A stretch of 53,051 nucleotides of DNA from Oscillospiraceae bacterium. GTDB taxonomy: Bacteria; Bacillota; Clostridia; Oscillospirales; CAG-272. The translations under genes were made by a program, and so were the position numbers. The notes below the pieces were generated by a model, which saw nothing but the letters and a program-made list of their open reading frames with translations, was not told the DNA's origin and did no database searches. Shown piece after piece: positions 32,600 through 41,216 of this stretch. The DNA lies in NCBI GenBank assembly GCA_003343845.1, contig QAKK01000031.1, positions 1-53,051 on the forward strand, written 5' to 3'. Each line of letters starts with the position of its first letter. Positions within the stretch are counted from its first letter, which is position 1.

Positions 32600-32868
32600 T
32601 CTGCGTCCTCCTCTTCGTCCTCCACATCCTCCGCGTCGTCTGCCAGACGGTTGGAGATGGTCTCGGGCTGCGTTGCGCTGAGGATGACATGGTCGCTGTC
32701 GGTGACGATCACGGCGCGCGTGCGTCTGCCGCAGGTCACGTCGATGACTCTGCCGCCCTCGCGCGCTTCGCCGATGAGGCGTTTGACCGGTGCGGATTCG
32801 GGGCTGACCAGCGCGACCACGCGGTCCGCCGCCACCATGTTGCCGAAGCCTACGTTGATGAATTTCAT
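32596..32868 (-). CDS. remA: RemA-like DNA-binding regulator (DUF370)
   Basis: A 90-residue protein. The core (MKFINVGFGNMVAADRVVALVSPESAPVKRLI and RTRAVIVTDSDHVILSATQPETI) is the DUF370/RemA fold, known in Bacillus as a ring-forming DNA-binding activator of matrix and osmolyte genes. The last 12 residues are very acidic (DVEDEEEDAE). It is translationally coupled to gmk. Its targets here are not known. Confidence 0.92.
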   Translation of the reverse strand: MKFINVGFGNMVAADRVVALVSPESAPVKRLIGEAREGGRVIDVTCGRRTRAVIVTDSDHVILSATQPETISNRLADDAEDVEDEEEDAE

Positions 32869-32905
32869 TTCCGTTTCCTCTTATTCCTCTTGTCTCTGTA
32901 TTCGG

Positions 32906-33793
32906 TTATTCGATGTTCTGAATCTGCTCGCGGATCTTTTCCAGCTCCGCCTTGATGTGGACAACACGTTTGGCAATTTCCAGGCACTGCGCCTTGGAGC
33001 CGATGGTGTTGGTCTCACGGTTGATCTCCTGGAGCAGAAAGTCCAGCTTGCGCCCGCAGGGCTCGCCCGATGCGAGAATGTCGCGGAACGCGCCGAAGTG
33101 GCATTCCAGCCGTGTCAGCTCCTCGTCGATCGCTACGCGGTCGGCGTAGACGGCGCACTCGGTCAGCACGCGGTTTTCGTCGATGACAATATTATTGTCG
33201 CCGAGCAGCTGTTTCAGTCTCTCGGTGAACTTCGCATGGTAGGCGGCGATCTCCTGCTCGGAGAGGGCGGCAATCTCACCGGCAACGGTGCGGATGCCTT
33301 CCATCTTCGCGATGAGGTCGCGCTCAATCTTGCCGCCCTCGGCCTCGCGGGCGGCGATGAACTCGGCAAGCGCCGCGTCCAGTACGGGGCGGATCAGCGC
33401 AAAGTCGCGCTCGGCGTCGTCCTCGGCGCGGCGCACCGTGAAGACCGCGCGATCGGCGGCGACGCGCATCACGCTGATGTCGTCGGCAAGCCCGAAGCGG
33501 TCGCGCAGGTCACAGAGCGCCGCGATGTAGCTTTTTGCATACGCCTCGTCCACCGTGATCTGCGTCTCGGCGTCCGCCAGCGTGTCCACGCCGATATACA
33601 CATCCAGCTTGCCGCGCGAAACGCCGTTCTGCTGGATGTAGGTCTTGATGCGGTCTTCGAGAAAGGCATAGCGCCGCGGCAGGCGGATCGAGCAGTCGAG
33701 ATAGCGGTTGTTGACGCTTTTCAGCTCGACGGTGATGTCTTTTTCATCGGTCGTGACGCGGGCGCGGCCGAAGGCGGTCATACTTCTGATCAA
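32906..33793 (-). CDS. yicC: YicC-family endoribonuclease-like protein
   Basis: A 295-residue protein of the YicC/YloC family, recently linked to RNA cleavage and RNA turnover. It opens with IRSMTAFGRA, close to the family's MIRSMTGFG. I place the start at TTG 33793, because AGAGAGG lies about six bases upstream and this gives the usual length. ATG 33781 is the alternative. The C-terminal DUF1732 part ends REQIQNIE. First gene of the yicC-remA-gmk-rpoZ-priA operon and directly behind a perfect promoter. Confidence 0.92.
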   Translation of the reverse strand: MIRSMTAFGRARVTTDEKDITVELKSVNNRYLDCSIRLPRRYAFLEDRIKTYIQQNGVSRGKLDVYIGVDTLADAETQITVDEAYAKSYIAALCDLRDRFGLADDISVMRVAADRAVFTVRRAEDDAERDFALIRPVLDAALAEFIAAREAEGGKIERDLIAKMEGIRTVAGEIAALSEQEIAAYHAKFTERLKQLLGDNNIVIDENRVLTECAVYADRVAIDEELTRLECHFGAFRDILASGEPCGRKLDFLLQEINRETNTIGSKAQCLEIAKRVVHIKAELEKIREQIQNIE

Positions 33794-33865
33794 AGCGAAA
33801 CCTCTCTTTTCGGGTGGAACGACTCGCAAATGCGAATATGATTCCATCGTAAAATTATTCAATCT

Positions 33866-33894
33866 ATTATATATAATTTCAGCCGTTCTGTCAA
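33866..33894 (-). promoter_or_regulatory. Perfect promoter of the yicC operon
   Basis: On the minus strand, TTGACA (33894-33889) and TATAAT (33871-33866) are separated by 17 bases. It is one of three perfect pairs in the window and drives a housekeeping operon. It is divergent from the promoter at 33944-33972. Confidence 0.92.
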
Positions 33895-33943
33895 GTCAAA
33901 ACGCACATCGCGGCGAAATTCGACGGCATTTTTCCAAAGTGAC

Positions 33944-33972
33944 TTGACGACCCCGCGCGGATTTGGTACAAT
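33944..33972 (+). promoter_or_regulatory. Promoter of the membrane-anchored M23 gene
   Basis: TTGACG (33944-33949), 17 bases, then TACAAT (33967-33972), preceded by TGG as an extended -10. It is transcribed away from the yicC promoter. Confidence 0.85.
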
Positions 33973-34009
33973 AAAGTGAAAAAGTATCTGACGGAAGCGA
34001 GGCACACGC

Positions 34010-35635
34010 ATGAAAAAGAACCGTTTTCTTGTGGTCGTCCTGATCCTTGTCCTGTTCATCCCGAGCTATATCGGCGTGTACAGCTATATCCATACGAACA
34101 AAAAGCCGGTCACGCCCGATACGGCGACCGGCGTGACCATCAGCGACATTGTGGGCAAGTCCTACACCGCGGCGGCGGACAGCGACATCGCAAAACTCTT
34201 GAACCGCATAATCTCGTCCTCCACGCCGCTCTCGGAGCCGCCTGCGGCGCTCTCCGGCTCGGACTATTTCAAGGTCACGTTCACCGAGGGCAAACGCTCC
34301 ACCGAGTATCGCTATTTCTTCTCGCAAAATACCGATGCGGTCTATTTTCTGGACGCTGCGGGTAAGTCTTACCTTGTCTCCGAGACGGACGCAGCGGAAT
34401 TTTTGCAGACCCCCTATGCGCAGTGTCTTTATGCCGAGGCGTATCTGCCCGAGATGAAGAACGGCGATAACGTGATTCTGCCTACAAGCTACAACTGGGC
34501 ATATCAGACTGCCGGGGCGAAGAACATTCTGGCATCCACGCTTGCCGAGACGGCGACGGGCACGGTCTCCTATACCAGTAAGAGCGGACTTTCGTTCGAC
34601 TTCGGCGACCGCACGCCCGCATCCTTCACGGTGACGCTCACGGCGGACGGCAACGTGCTTTACAGCGGCGATTATGCGTCGATCGGCGGCGCGGTCGATG
34701 TCAAGAAGTACAGCGCGCTCACGGTTGAGGCGGCGGTCGAATGGAAGGGCAACGAGGAACATATGTCCAGCGGCAGCGCCACATATAAGTTTGTGCTGAA
34801 CATCGAGGCGCAGACCGAGTTCTTCCTCGGCGCGGACAGCGTACAGCCCGGCGGCATCATCCCGATCTCGGCGTACAACGTTGCGGACGCATCGAAGATC
34901 ACATTCGCCGCAGAGCCTGCGCTCACGCACGGCGGCAAGACCATCACGCCGAAGTTCTATGCCGACGGCAAGAACGCCTATGCGATCCTGCCCACCACCT
35001 ATGAGACGGTGCCCGGCACCTATACGCTTACCTTCACCTACGACGGCATGTCCTTCCCGTTTACGTTCACCGTCACCGAGAAGACCTTCAAGAAGCAGGC
35101 ATACGACATTGCCAAGGCGACCGCAGAAGCCACGCGCAACGCGAAGACACTTGCCGCTTATGACAAGCTGGTTGCAGAGATCGCCGCGGGCGACTTCGGG
35201 ACGAAGTATTTCGACGGCGTGTGGAATACCGGTATCGCCGAGGAGGGCTACAACGGTACGATCATGACCGGCTACGGGCTCTACCGCAGTATTTCGAAGA
35301 CCGGCGAGGTCTATCGCCATGACGGCGTGGACTTCTACGCCAAGGACGGCTCGAAGGTTCTCGCGGTCAATGCGGGCAAGGTCGTCTACGTCGGCGCGTC
35401 GGATTATCCCGGCGTCTTCGTCGTCATTGACCACGGCTACGGCTTGCTCAGCTGGTACGGAAATCTGGCAAAGGAGACGGTCAAGACCGGCGACGTGGTC
35501 GCGGCAGGCGATGCCATTGCCACCAGCGGCTCCACCGGCTTTACCAAGGGCAATTCGCTCCATGTGGGGCTGACGGTCTTCGGCGTACCGGTTTGCCCGT
35601 ATGATCTGTGGGAGAACCCGATCGCATTCAAATGA
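34010..35635 (+). CDS. Membrane-anchored M23-like protein, degenerate HxH
   Basis: A 541-residue protein with an N-terminal TM anchor (about 5-27), a long beta-rich external region (about 40-360), a short helical stretch, and a C-terminal LytM/M23 domain. The first metal motif H437-x3-D441 is present. The second motif, normally HxH, reads H518-V519-G520, so the last zinc ligand is missing. It is therefore probably not an active peptidase but an adaptor or structural protein, as known for EnvC-type LytM factors. It has its own promoter and terminator. A sporulation or division role is possible but unproven. Confidence 0.8.
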   Translation: MKKNRFLVVVLILVLFIPSYIGVYSYIHTNKKPVTPDTATGVTISDIVGKSYTAAADSDIAKLLNRIISSSTPLSEPPAALSGSDYFKVTFTEGKRSTEYRYFFSQNTDAVYFLDAAGKSYLVSETDAAEFLQTPYAQCLYAEAYLPEMKNGDNVILPTSYNWAYQTAGAKNILASTLAETATGTVSYTSKSGLSFDFGDRTPASFTVTLTADGNVLYSGDYASIGGAVDVKKYSALTVEAAVEWKGNEEHMSSGSATYKFVLNIEAQTEFFLGADSVQPGGIIPISAYNVADASKITFAAEPALTHGGKTITPKFYADGKNAYAILPTTYETVPGTYTLTFTYDGMSFPFTFTVTEKTFKKQAYDIAKATAEATRNAKTLAAYDKLVAEIAAGDFGTKYFDGVWNTGIAEEGYNGTIMTGYGLYRSISKTGEVYRHDGVDFYAKDGSKVLAVNAGKVVYVGASDYPGVFVVIDHGYGLLSWYGNLAKETVKTGDVVAAGDAIATSGSTGFTKGNSLHVGLTVFGVPVCPYDLWENPIAFK

Positions 35636-35731
35636 TGTGACCGGTAATGTGATCGGCGGATGCGGTCCGGACCGCCCGGCGAAACACATGAATTTCGGAG
35701 GACAGTCTGCCTCTAACCATTATTAAAGATG

Positions 35732-35757
35732 AAAACCGCTCGGAAACGAGCGGTTTT
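35732..35757 (+). terminator. Terminator of the M23-like gene
   Basis: AAAACCGCTCG (35732-35742) and CGAGCGGTTTT (35747-35757) form a perfect 11-base stem with GAAA loop and T-rich end. Confidence 0.92.
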
Positions 35758-35786
35758 CTGCATATTGGCATATATTTTTCGCAATC

Positions 35787-35879
35787 CCGTAGGGGCTGGT
35801 GTGTCATTTGCCTTCCCCAACGGGGAAGGCTTGTTTAGATTGCGCCTGCATGCGGCGGGAGACAGAGGGCGCCCTACGG
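35787..35879. repeat. Interspersed repeat module between M23-like gene and noc
   Basis: CCGTAGGGGC at the left and GCCCTACGG at the right are inverted. Between them lies GCCTTCCCCAACGGGGAAGGC (two nine-base arms around a short loop, about 35810-35830). It contains no coding sequence and matches modules in the other repeats. Confidence 0.7.
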
Positions 35880-35903
35880 TTGCATCTCAAATCTACCCGC
35901 GCC

Positions 35904-36791
35904 TCACACGCCTGCGGCGGGGGCGGCATCCGGCTCCTTGGGGATGCGGATGGTGACCTCAAAGCTGTCGCCGAGATCCTTTTTCTTCGTTTCCGCCGCG
36001 ATGCCCGCGCGCTTCATGATGTCCACGGCGCGGTCGACCGTGTTGTAGAAAATGCGTATGTCGCGCACCAGCGCCGTGCGCTTCTTCGGCGGCTTTTCGC
36101 GCTTGTCGCTCTCGAGCAGGCGCGCGACATACGCCTCGGTTTCCGCCACGTTCATGCCGCGCGCGATCACCGCCTCCAGCGCGTCGCGGCGGGCGCGCGC
36201 ATCGCCGAGGCGCAGCAGGGCGCGGGCGTGCCGCTCGGTCAGCCGCCGCTCGATGATGACCTGCCGCTCAAAGTCGTCAAAGCGCAGCAGGCGCAGCTTG
36301 TTGGCGACATAGGACTGGCTTGCCGACAGCTTTGCCGCCACTTCCTCCTGCGTCAGCCCGTAGAGGTCGATCAGCGCCGAGATCGCCGACGCCTCGTCAA
36401 ACATGTTGAGATCCTCGCGCTGCAAATTTTCGATGATGGCAAGCTCGGCGGAGCGCAGGCTGTCCGCCTCCACCACGATGCAGGGGACTTCCGCCATGCC
36501 GAGCAGCTTGGCGGCGCGCAGCCGCCGCTCGCCTGCGATCAGCTCATAGACGCCGCCGTAGTCGTCGAGGTCGCCGACCGAGATCGGCTTGCGCACGCAG
36601 AGCGGCTGCAGGATGCCGTGGCGGCGGATGCTGTCCGCGAGGCGGAGCGTCTCGTCCGAGTCAAAGTATTTGCGCGGCTGTGCGGGGTTCGGCAGGATGC
36701 GGCAGACCGGGATCTTATGTACGCGCTCGGTCGGGTCGGTCGGCGGATTTTGCAACTTCAGCTTCGGGAGTACGTTTTCGAGCAGATTCAT
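35904..36791 (-). CDS. noc: ParB/Noc-family nucleoid occlusion-like protein
   Basis: A 295-residue ParB-family CTPase and DNA-binding protein. CTP-binding motifs GERRLRA (87-93) and ENLQREDLN (121-129) and a helix-turn-helix (about 146-170, TQEEVAAKLSASQSYV) are present, with a C-terminal dimerisation part. Because it follows mnmG and rsmG and no parA accompanies it, Noc is more likely than the chromosome-partition Spo0J. Noc is known to block division over the nucleoid. The bound site is not visible in the window. Confidence 0.88.
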   Translation of the reverse strand: MNLLENVLPKLKLQNPPTDPTERVHKIPVCRILPNPAQPRKYFDSDETLRLADSIRRHGILQPLCVRKPISVGDLDDYGGVYELIAGERRLRAAKLLGMAEVPCIVVEADSLRSAELAIIENLQREDLNMFDEASAISALIDLYGLTQEEVAAKLSASQSYVANKLRLLRFDDFERQVIIERRLTERHARALLRLGDARARRDALEAVIARGMNVAETEAYVARLLESDKREKPPKKRTALVRDIRIFYNTVDRAVDIMKRAGIAAETKKKDLGDSFEVTIRIPKEPDAAPAAGV

Positions 36792-36948
36792 TTCGGTTTC
36801 CTTTCGTTTGTCCGTTTTTTGTGTCTGCTCCTATGGTAGCGCGTCGGGCGCGGAAATATCCGAAAAGCCTGCGGCGCGCTTTCCCGCGCGCGCTGCCGAA
36901 TTTTGACCGCGCGGCGGCGCGGCGGCGGCTCTCTGCCAAAGAAAAACG

Positions 36949-36972
36949 AAAAAAGCCGCTTATCAAAGCGGC
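36949..36972 (-). terminator. Terminator overlapping the rsmG stop
   Basis: On the minus strand, GCCGCTT (36972-36966) pairs with AAGCGGC (36961-36955), followed by six T residues (36954-36949). The stem overlaps the last codons of rsmG. It separates mnmG-rsmG from noc. Confidence 0.8.
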
Positions 36973-37721
36973 TTTTTCTTGATTTGTGAAAAATTGCGCG
37001 GATAAATTTTTTCGGTTTCTCCGATTTTTTCGATGCCCGCGATCATGCGGGTCTGCGGTTCCTCGGCGGATTCTGTGTCAAAAATCGTGAATTCCTCGCA
37101 AAAGCGCAGCTTTGCGCGAAGCGTCCCGATGGCATTTTCCGCCTCGGCAAGCTCTTCTGCGCCGCTTTTCGCCTTCATCGGCAGAAATACGCCGCCCACG
37201 CGCAAAAGCGGGATGCAGAATTCACACAGCATGTTCAGCCGCGCCACGGCACGCGCCGTCACGCAGTCGTATTTCCCGCGCAGCTCTCCCGCGCCGACGT
37301 CCTCGGCGCGCGCCGTCACGGCGGTCACGTTGTCAAGCCCGAGAAGTTCCGCCGTCTCGCGGACGAAAACGATGCGCTTGTCGGTGGAGTCGATCGCCGT
37401 GATTGCAAGATCGGGGCGCGCAACGGCGAGCGGCAGGGTGGGGAAGCCCGCGCCGCAGCCAACGTCGGCGACTTTGGCGCCGTGCGGCAGGTATTTTGCC
37501 GCGCGCAGACTGTCGGCATAGTGCTTTAAGATGATCTCATGCGGATCCGTGATGGCGGTGAGGTTCATCACCGCGTTGACGCGCAGCAGCCGCTCGGTCA
37601 GCGCAAAAAAGCGGTCGGCAAGCGCCTCGGTTGCAAATTCCGCAAGCCCGTTTTCCGTGAGGATGCGTACAAAGGCTGCGGTGAAGTCGGCGCACTCAAG
37701 CGTCGGTTCAGTCTTGTTCAT
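36963..37721 (-). CDS. rsmG: 16S rRNA (guanine527-N7)-methyltransferase RsmG
   Basis: A 252-residue SAM-dependent methyltransferase acting on G527 of 16S rRNA. SAM motif DVGCGAGFPTLPLA (86-99), the MNLTAI / ILKHYADS region and the VTARAVARL motif fit the family (formerly GidB). The ATG at 37721 has AAAGGAG upstream and overlaps the end of mnmG by 14 bases, so the two are coupled. Confidence 0.96.
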   Translation of the reverse strand: MNKTEPTLECADFTAAFVRILTENGLAEFATEALADRFFALTERLLRVNAVMNLTAITDPHEIILKHYADSLRAAKYLPHGAKVADVGCGAGFPTLPLAVARPDLAITAIDSTDKRIVFVRETAELLGLDNVTAVTARAEDVGAGELRGKYDCVTARAVARLNMLCEFCIPLLRVGGVFLPMKAKSGAEELAEAENAIGTLRAKLRFCEEFTIFDTESAEEPQTRMIAGIEKIGETEKIYPRNFSQIKKKPL

Positions 37722-39618
37722 CGGCGTCTCCTTTCGTCTTCCCAGCGTCGGCAAGGCGGATCATCAGCACCGAGATGTCGGCGGGGCTGACGCCCGAGAT
37801 GCGCATGGCCTGCCCGAGTGAGCGCGGGCGGATCTTGTTCAGCTTTTGCCGCGCTTCGAGGCGGAGCCCGCCGATCGCGGCATAGTCGATGTCGGGCGGC
37901 AGCAGCTTTTCTTCGAGCTTTTGCAGCTTTTTCACTTCCGCCAGTTCGCGGCGGATGTAGCCGTCGTACCGGACGCGCACCTCGGCGGACACGCGCACCG
38001 CGCGCGGCAGCGCCGGGCGCGTGGGATCGACGGGAGCGAGCAGGTCGTAGGTCAGCTCGGGGCGGCGTACAAGGTCGCCGAGCTTTGCGCCGGTGGTGAT
38101 CGGCGTCGAGCCGCTTTGCACGAGCAGGGCGTTCACCGCGTCGCTCGGCGGGATGTTGGTCTTCGTGATGCGTTCGACCTCCGCATCGATCGCCGCCTGC
38201 TTTTCGAGAAAGGCGGCGTAGCGCCTGTCGTCCACCAGTCCCACGCGGTGACCGTAGGGGGTCAGGCGCGCGTCGGCGTTGTCCTGTCGGAGCAGCAGAC
38301 GGTATTCGCTGCGCGAGGTCATGATGCGGTAGGGCTCGTTTGTCCCCTTGGTCACCAGATCGTCGATCAGCGTGCCGATGTAGGAGGATGCGCGCGGCAG
38401 GACGAGCGGCTCGCGCCCGAGCAGCTGCATCGCGGCGTTGATGCCCGCGACCAGTCCCTGCGCCGCCGCCTCCTCATAACCGGAGGTGCCGTTGAACTGC
38501 CCCGCGCCGTACAACCCTGCAATCGCCTTGGTCTCCAGTGTCGGGCAGAGCGCGGTCGGGTCGATGCAGTCGTACTCGATCGCGTAGGCGTAGCGCATGA
38601 TCTCGGCATTGGAAAATCCTTCAAGCGAGTGGAGCATTGCAACCTGCACGTCGGTGGGAAGCGAGGTGGAAAAGCCCTGAATGTACATCTCCTCGGTATC
38701 TCTGCCGAGTGGTTCGATGAAGAGCTGGTGGCGCTCCTTGTCGGCAAAGCGGGTCAGCTTGTCCTCGATGGAGGGGCAGTAGCGCGGACCCGTGCCATGG
38801 ATCTTGCCGGAGTACATTGCGCTGCGGTGGATGTTCTCACGGATGATGCGGTGCGTCTCGGCGTTGGTGTAGACGATGTGGCAGGGGGTCTGCACAAGGT
38901 CGTCAAAGGCGTGCGGGTCGGTGCGCACCGAGAAGGGCGTGATCGGGCATTCGCCCGGCTGTACTTCGAGGTTTGAAAAGTCGATGCTGCGGCGGTTGAC
39001 ACGTGCGGGCGTGCCGGTCTTGAAGCGGCGGAGCGGCAGTCCGAGCGCGCGCAGGTTGTCCGAGAGCGCGGATGCAGCCATCAGTCCGTCCGGACCGCTT
39101 TTGTAGGTCACATCGCCGACGAAGACCGCGCTGTCAAGATATGTGCCGGTCGCCAGCACGGCGGTGCGCACCGCATAGACTTCGCCGAGCGCCGTCGTCA
39201 GCGTGGCAATTCGCTTTTTGCCGTCTTCCTCGGTCACGCCGAGCGCCACGATCTCGGCTTGGATCAGTCGCAGATGTTCGGTCGTCTCCAGTGTGTGCTT
39301 CATGCGCGCGCGGTAGGCGGCGCGATCTGCCTGAATGCGCTTGGAGTGCACGGCGGCGCCCTTGCCGAGGTTCAGCGTGCGGCTTTGCAGCGTGACTTCG
39401 TCCGCCGCCTTGCCCATTTCACCGCCCAGCGCGTCGATCTCAAAGACAAGGTGTCCCTTGCCCGTGCCGCCGATGGACGGATTGCAGGGCATGTTGCCCA
39501 CGGCGTCCAGATTGATCGTGAACAGCACGGTGTCAAGCCCGAGGCGCGCGCAGGCAAGCGCGGCTTCAATGCCCGCGTGCCCCGCGCCGATGACCCCGAC
39601 GTCTGCTGTATATTGCAT
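37708..39618 (-). CDS. mnmG: tRNA uridine-5-carboxymethylaminomethyl modification enzyme MnmG
   Basis: A 636-residue FAD enzyme which with MnmE modifies U34 of several tRNAs. FAD motif GAGHAGIEAA (11-20), NMPCNPSIGGTGKGHL, and the second signature GTPARVNRRSIDF are present. The C-terminal helical tRNA-binding domain ends with RISGVSPADISVL. mnmE is not in this window. It follows rlmH by 73 bases that include a small repeat hairpin. Confidence 0.97.
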   Translation of the reverse strand: MQYTADVGVIGAGHAGIEAALACARLGLDTVLFTINLDAVGNMPCNPSIGGTGKGHLVFEIDALGGEMGKAADEVTLQSRTLNLGKGAAVHSKRIQADRAAYRARMKHTLETTEHLRLIQAEIVALGVTEEDGKKRIATLTTALGEVYAVRTAVLATGTYLDSAVFVGDVTYKSGPDGLMAASALSDNLRALGLPLRRFKTGTPARVNRRSIDFSNLEVQPGECPITPFSVRTDPHAFDDLVQTPCHIVYTNAETHRIIRENIHRSAMYSGKIHGTGPRYCPSIEDKLTRFADKERHQLFIEPLGRDTEEMYIQGFSTSLPTDVQVAMLHSLEGFSNAEIMRYAYAIEYDCIDPTALCPTLETKAIAGLYGAGQFNGTSGYEEAAAQGLVAGINAAMQLLGREPLVLPRASSYIGTLIDDLVTKGTNEPYRIMTSRSEYRLLLRQDNADARLTPYGHRVGLVDDRRYAAFLEKQAAIDAEVERITKTNIPPSDAVNALLVQSGSTPITTGAKLGDLVRRPELTYDLLAPVDPTRPALPRAVRVSAEVRVRYDGYIRRELAEVKKLQKLEEKLLPPDIDYAAIGGLRLEARQKLNKIRPRSLGQAMRISGVSPADISVLMIRLADAGKTKGDADEQD

Positions 39619-39647
39619 GGGAACACCCCCTGAAAATAAAGTGAATT

Positions 39648-39668
39648 GCCTTCCCTATGGGGGAAGGC
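39648..39668. repeat. Short repeat hairpin between rlmH and mnmG
   Basis: GCCTTCCC (39648-39655) and GGGAAGGC (39661-39668) form a small hairpin that matches the end module of the longer repeats. It lies between two co-directional genes and is too short to be a complete copy. Confidence 0.65.
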
Positions 39669-39691
39669 TTTAATTAGTTGCTCTCTCCTCT

Positions 39692-40168
39692 TTACTTATG
39701 ATACTTCCCGCCGGCGTCGATGGAGAGCGCGCGATAGAGCGCCTCGGCGAGGATCACCCGCATCAGCCGGTGCGGGAAGGTCAGCTTTGAGAAGGACAGC
39801 CGCCGGTCGCACGCTGCCTTGACCTTTTCCGCAAGCCCGTGCGACGAGCCGATGACAAAGCAGAGCTCGCCTGCCGTGCGCTTGACCTCGCCGATCAGCG
39901 CGCCGAGCTCCTCGCTGGACAGCTGCTTGCCCTCGACGCAGAGCGCGATCTTGTAGGCGCGCGGCGGCAGATTTTTCAGGATCTGCTCGCCCTCGGCATC
40001 CAGCGCGGCGGCGATGTCGCCCTCGCGCACGCGGTCGAGCGGCGCTTCCTTCAGATTGATGTTTTTCAGCTCGGCATAAGCGGAGGTGCGCTTCTCGTAT
40101 TCGGCAATCGCCTCGGCAAAATAGCTTTCCTTCATGCCGCCCACCGAAATGATCGTGATCTTCAGCAT
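39692..40168 (-). CDS. rlmH: 23S rRNA (pseudouridine1915-N3)-methyltransferase RlmH
   Basis: A 158-residue SPOUT-fold methyltransferase acting on 23S rRNA. It starts MLKITIISVGGMKESYF and has the knotted C-terminal segment with CFVIGSSHGLAEKV and LSFSKLTFPHRLMRVILAEALYRA, all typical. Length is the family norm (about 159). The start overlaps the walJ stop by one base (TAATG), so translation is coupled. Confidence 0.97.
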   Translation of the reverse strand: MLKITIISVGGMKESYFAEAIAEYEKRTSAYAELKNINLKEAPLDRVREGDIAAALDAEGEQILKNLPPRAYKIALCVEGKQLSSEELGALIGEVKRTAGELCFVIGSSHGLAEKVKAACDRRLSFSKLTFPHRLMRVILAEALYRALSIDAGGKYHK

Positions 40169-40935
40169 TACAACAGCCTCGTGGGTTCGCCCTCGCGCGC
40201 GGCGACAATGTGCATCTCCGGACAAGCGGCGTATGCCGCGCCGAGTGCGCGCGATGGGGTATTGTTTTCGGCGGAGAGGTGCGCCAGCAGCACATGCTTT
40301 GTGCCGGTGGCGTACAGGCGGGGCAGGAATGTATCGCAGGCGGCGTTGGACAGATGCCCGCGGCCGGAGGCGATGCGGGATTTGAGCCACGCGGGGTAGG
40401 GACCGCCCATCAGCATGTCCTCGTCGTGGTTGGATTCCAGCACCACGGCGTATGCGCCGATGAGGTTCTCCTCGATCTCGGGCGTGATATGTCCGATGTC
40501 GGTCGCATACGCCAGCTTGCATCCGTCCGCCAGCGTGATCGTATAGCCGACGCTCATGTCGCTGTCATGCGGGGTTGTGAACGAGGCGACCGTCATCCCG
40601 CCGACCTGCACGGAATAGAGCGGCGTGTGCAGCACGGCGCGGCACGGCAGGTATCGGGCGGCAGACAGGAGCCGCGCCGCCGAGCCCTCGGTGATATGGA
40701 TCGGGATGTCGTATTTCTTTGCCAGCATCTCGAGCGCGCTCGTGTGGTCGGCATGCTCATGCGTGACAAAGACGGCGCGCACCGTCTCCATACTGCCGCC
40801 CGCGGCATCGAGCGCCTGCGTCAGCGCACGCAGACTGCGCCCCGCGTCGATGAGAATGGCGTCCCCGCCCGCGCGGATATAAGTGCAGTTGCCCTTCGAG
40901 CCGGAATAGAGCGTGCAGAGCTGCAAATCTTCCAT
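40168..40935 (-). CDS. walJ: WalJ/YycJ-like metallo-beta-lactamase-fold hydrolase
   Basis: A 255-residue protein with the metal motif HEHADH (59-64) and further His/Asp ligands (near 120-190). The beginning (LCTLYSGSKGNCTYI) is typical of the YycJ/WalJ group, described as a 5'-3' double-strand exonuclease linked to DNA repair and the WalRK region. The walRK genes themselves are not here. The ATG at 40935 has GAGGT upstream; a TTG three codons earlier is less likely. It leads walJ-rlmH-mnmG-rsmG. Confidence 0.9.
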   Translation of the reverse strand: MEDLQLCTLYSGSKGNCTYIRAGGDAILIDAGRSLRALTQALDAAGGSMETVRAVFVTHEHADHTSALEMLAKKYDIPIHITEGSAARLLSAARYLPCRAVLHTPLYSVQVGGMTVASFTTPHDSDMSVGYTITLADGCKLAYATDIGHITPEIEENLIGAYAVVLESNHDEDMLMGGPYPAWLKSRIASGRGHLSNAACDTFLPRLYATGTKHVLLAHLSAENNTPSRALGAAYAACPEMHIVAAREGEPTRLL

Positions 40936-40964
40936 ATGTAACAAACCTCGCGAATGAAAAATGG

Positions 40965-40994
40965 AAAGGTGCTGTTCTGCTCACAGCACCTTTT
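40965..40994. terminator. Hairpin upstream of walJ
   Basis: AAAGGTGCTGT (40965-40975) and ACAGCACCTTTT (40983-40994) form an 11-base stem with an A/T-rich end on both strands. It probably ends the galK transcript (minus strand), or weakly attenuates walJ. Confidence 0.65.
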
Positions 40995-41085
40995 ACAAGT
41001 GTCGGGCTCGGAAAAAAGATGCAGAATCGTCGAAAGGCGCTTCGTTGCCGTATTGTCATACGGCAGGAGCGGCTTTCGGCGATAG

Positions 41086-41190
41086 AAAAAGGGGATTTGA
41101 CGCTGTGTGGGAATCCGCCGCGGCGGATTCCCACCTACAGTCGGTTCGCAAAATCACAGCGTCTGCATTGGCATTTTGCTTCCCCTTTTT
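41086..41190. repeat. Nested inverted-repeat element, possible MITE-like
   Basis: Three nested pairings surround a perfect 28-base palindrome. The outer arms are AAAAAGGGGA (41086-41095) and TCCCCTTTTT (41181-41190). The middle arms are GACGCTGTG (41099-41107) and CACAGCGTC (41155-41163). The core is GTGGGAATCCGCCG (41107-41120) directly against its inverse (41121-41134). It lies after galK and before walJ and holds no gene. The shape suggests a small mobile element or a strong RNA structure. Confidence 0.65.
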
Positions 41191-41216
41191 CGGTCTGCGT
41201 TTTTTTACAGCCTGAA

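Noticed and set aside
33896..35689. A long minus-strand frame opposite the M23-like gene
   Set aside because: The plus-strand gene has a TM anchor, promoter and terminator. The antisense frame has no support.
35904..36791. Chromosome-partition ParB (Spo0J)
   Set aside because: No parA is adjacent, and its place after mnmG-rsmG fits Noc better, although the two cannot be fully separated by sequence alone.
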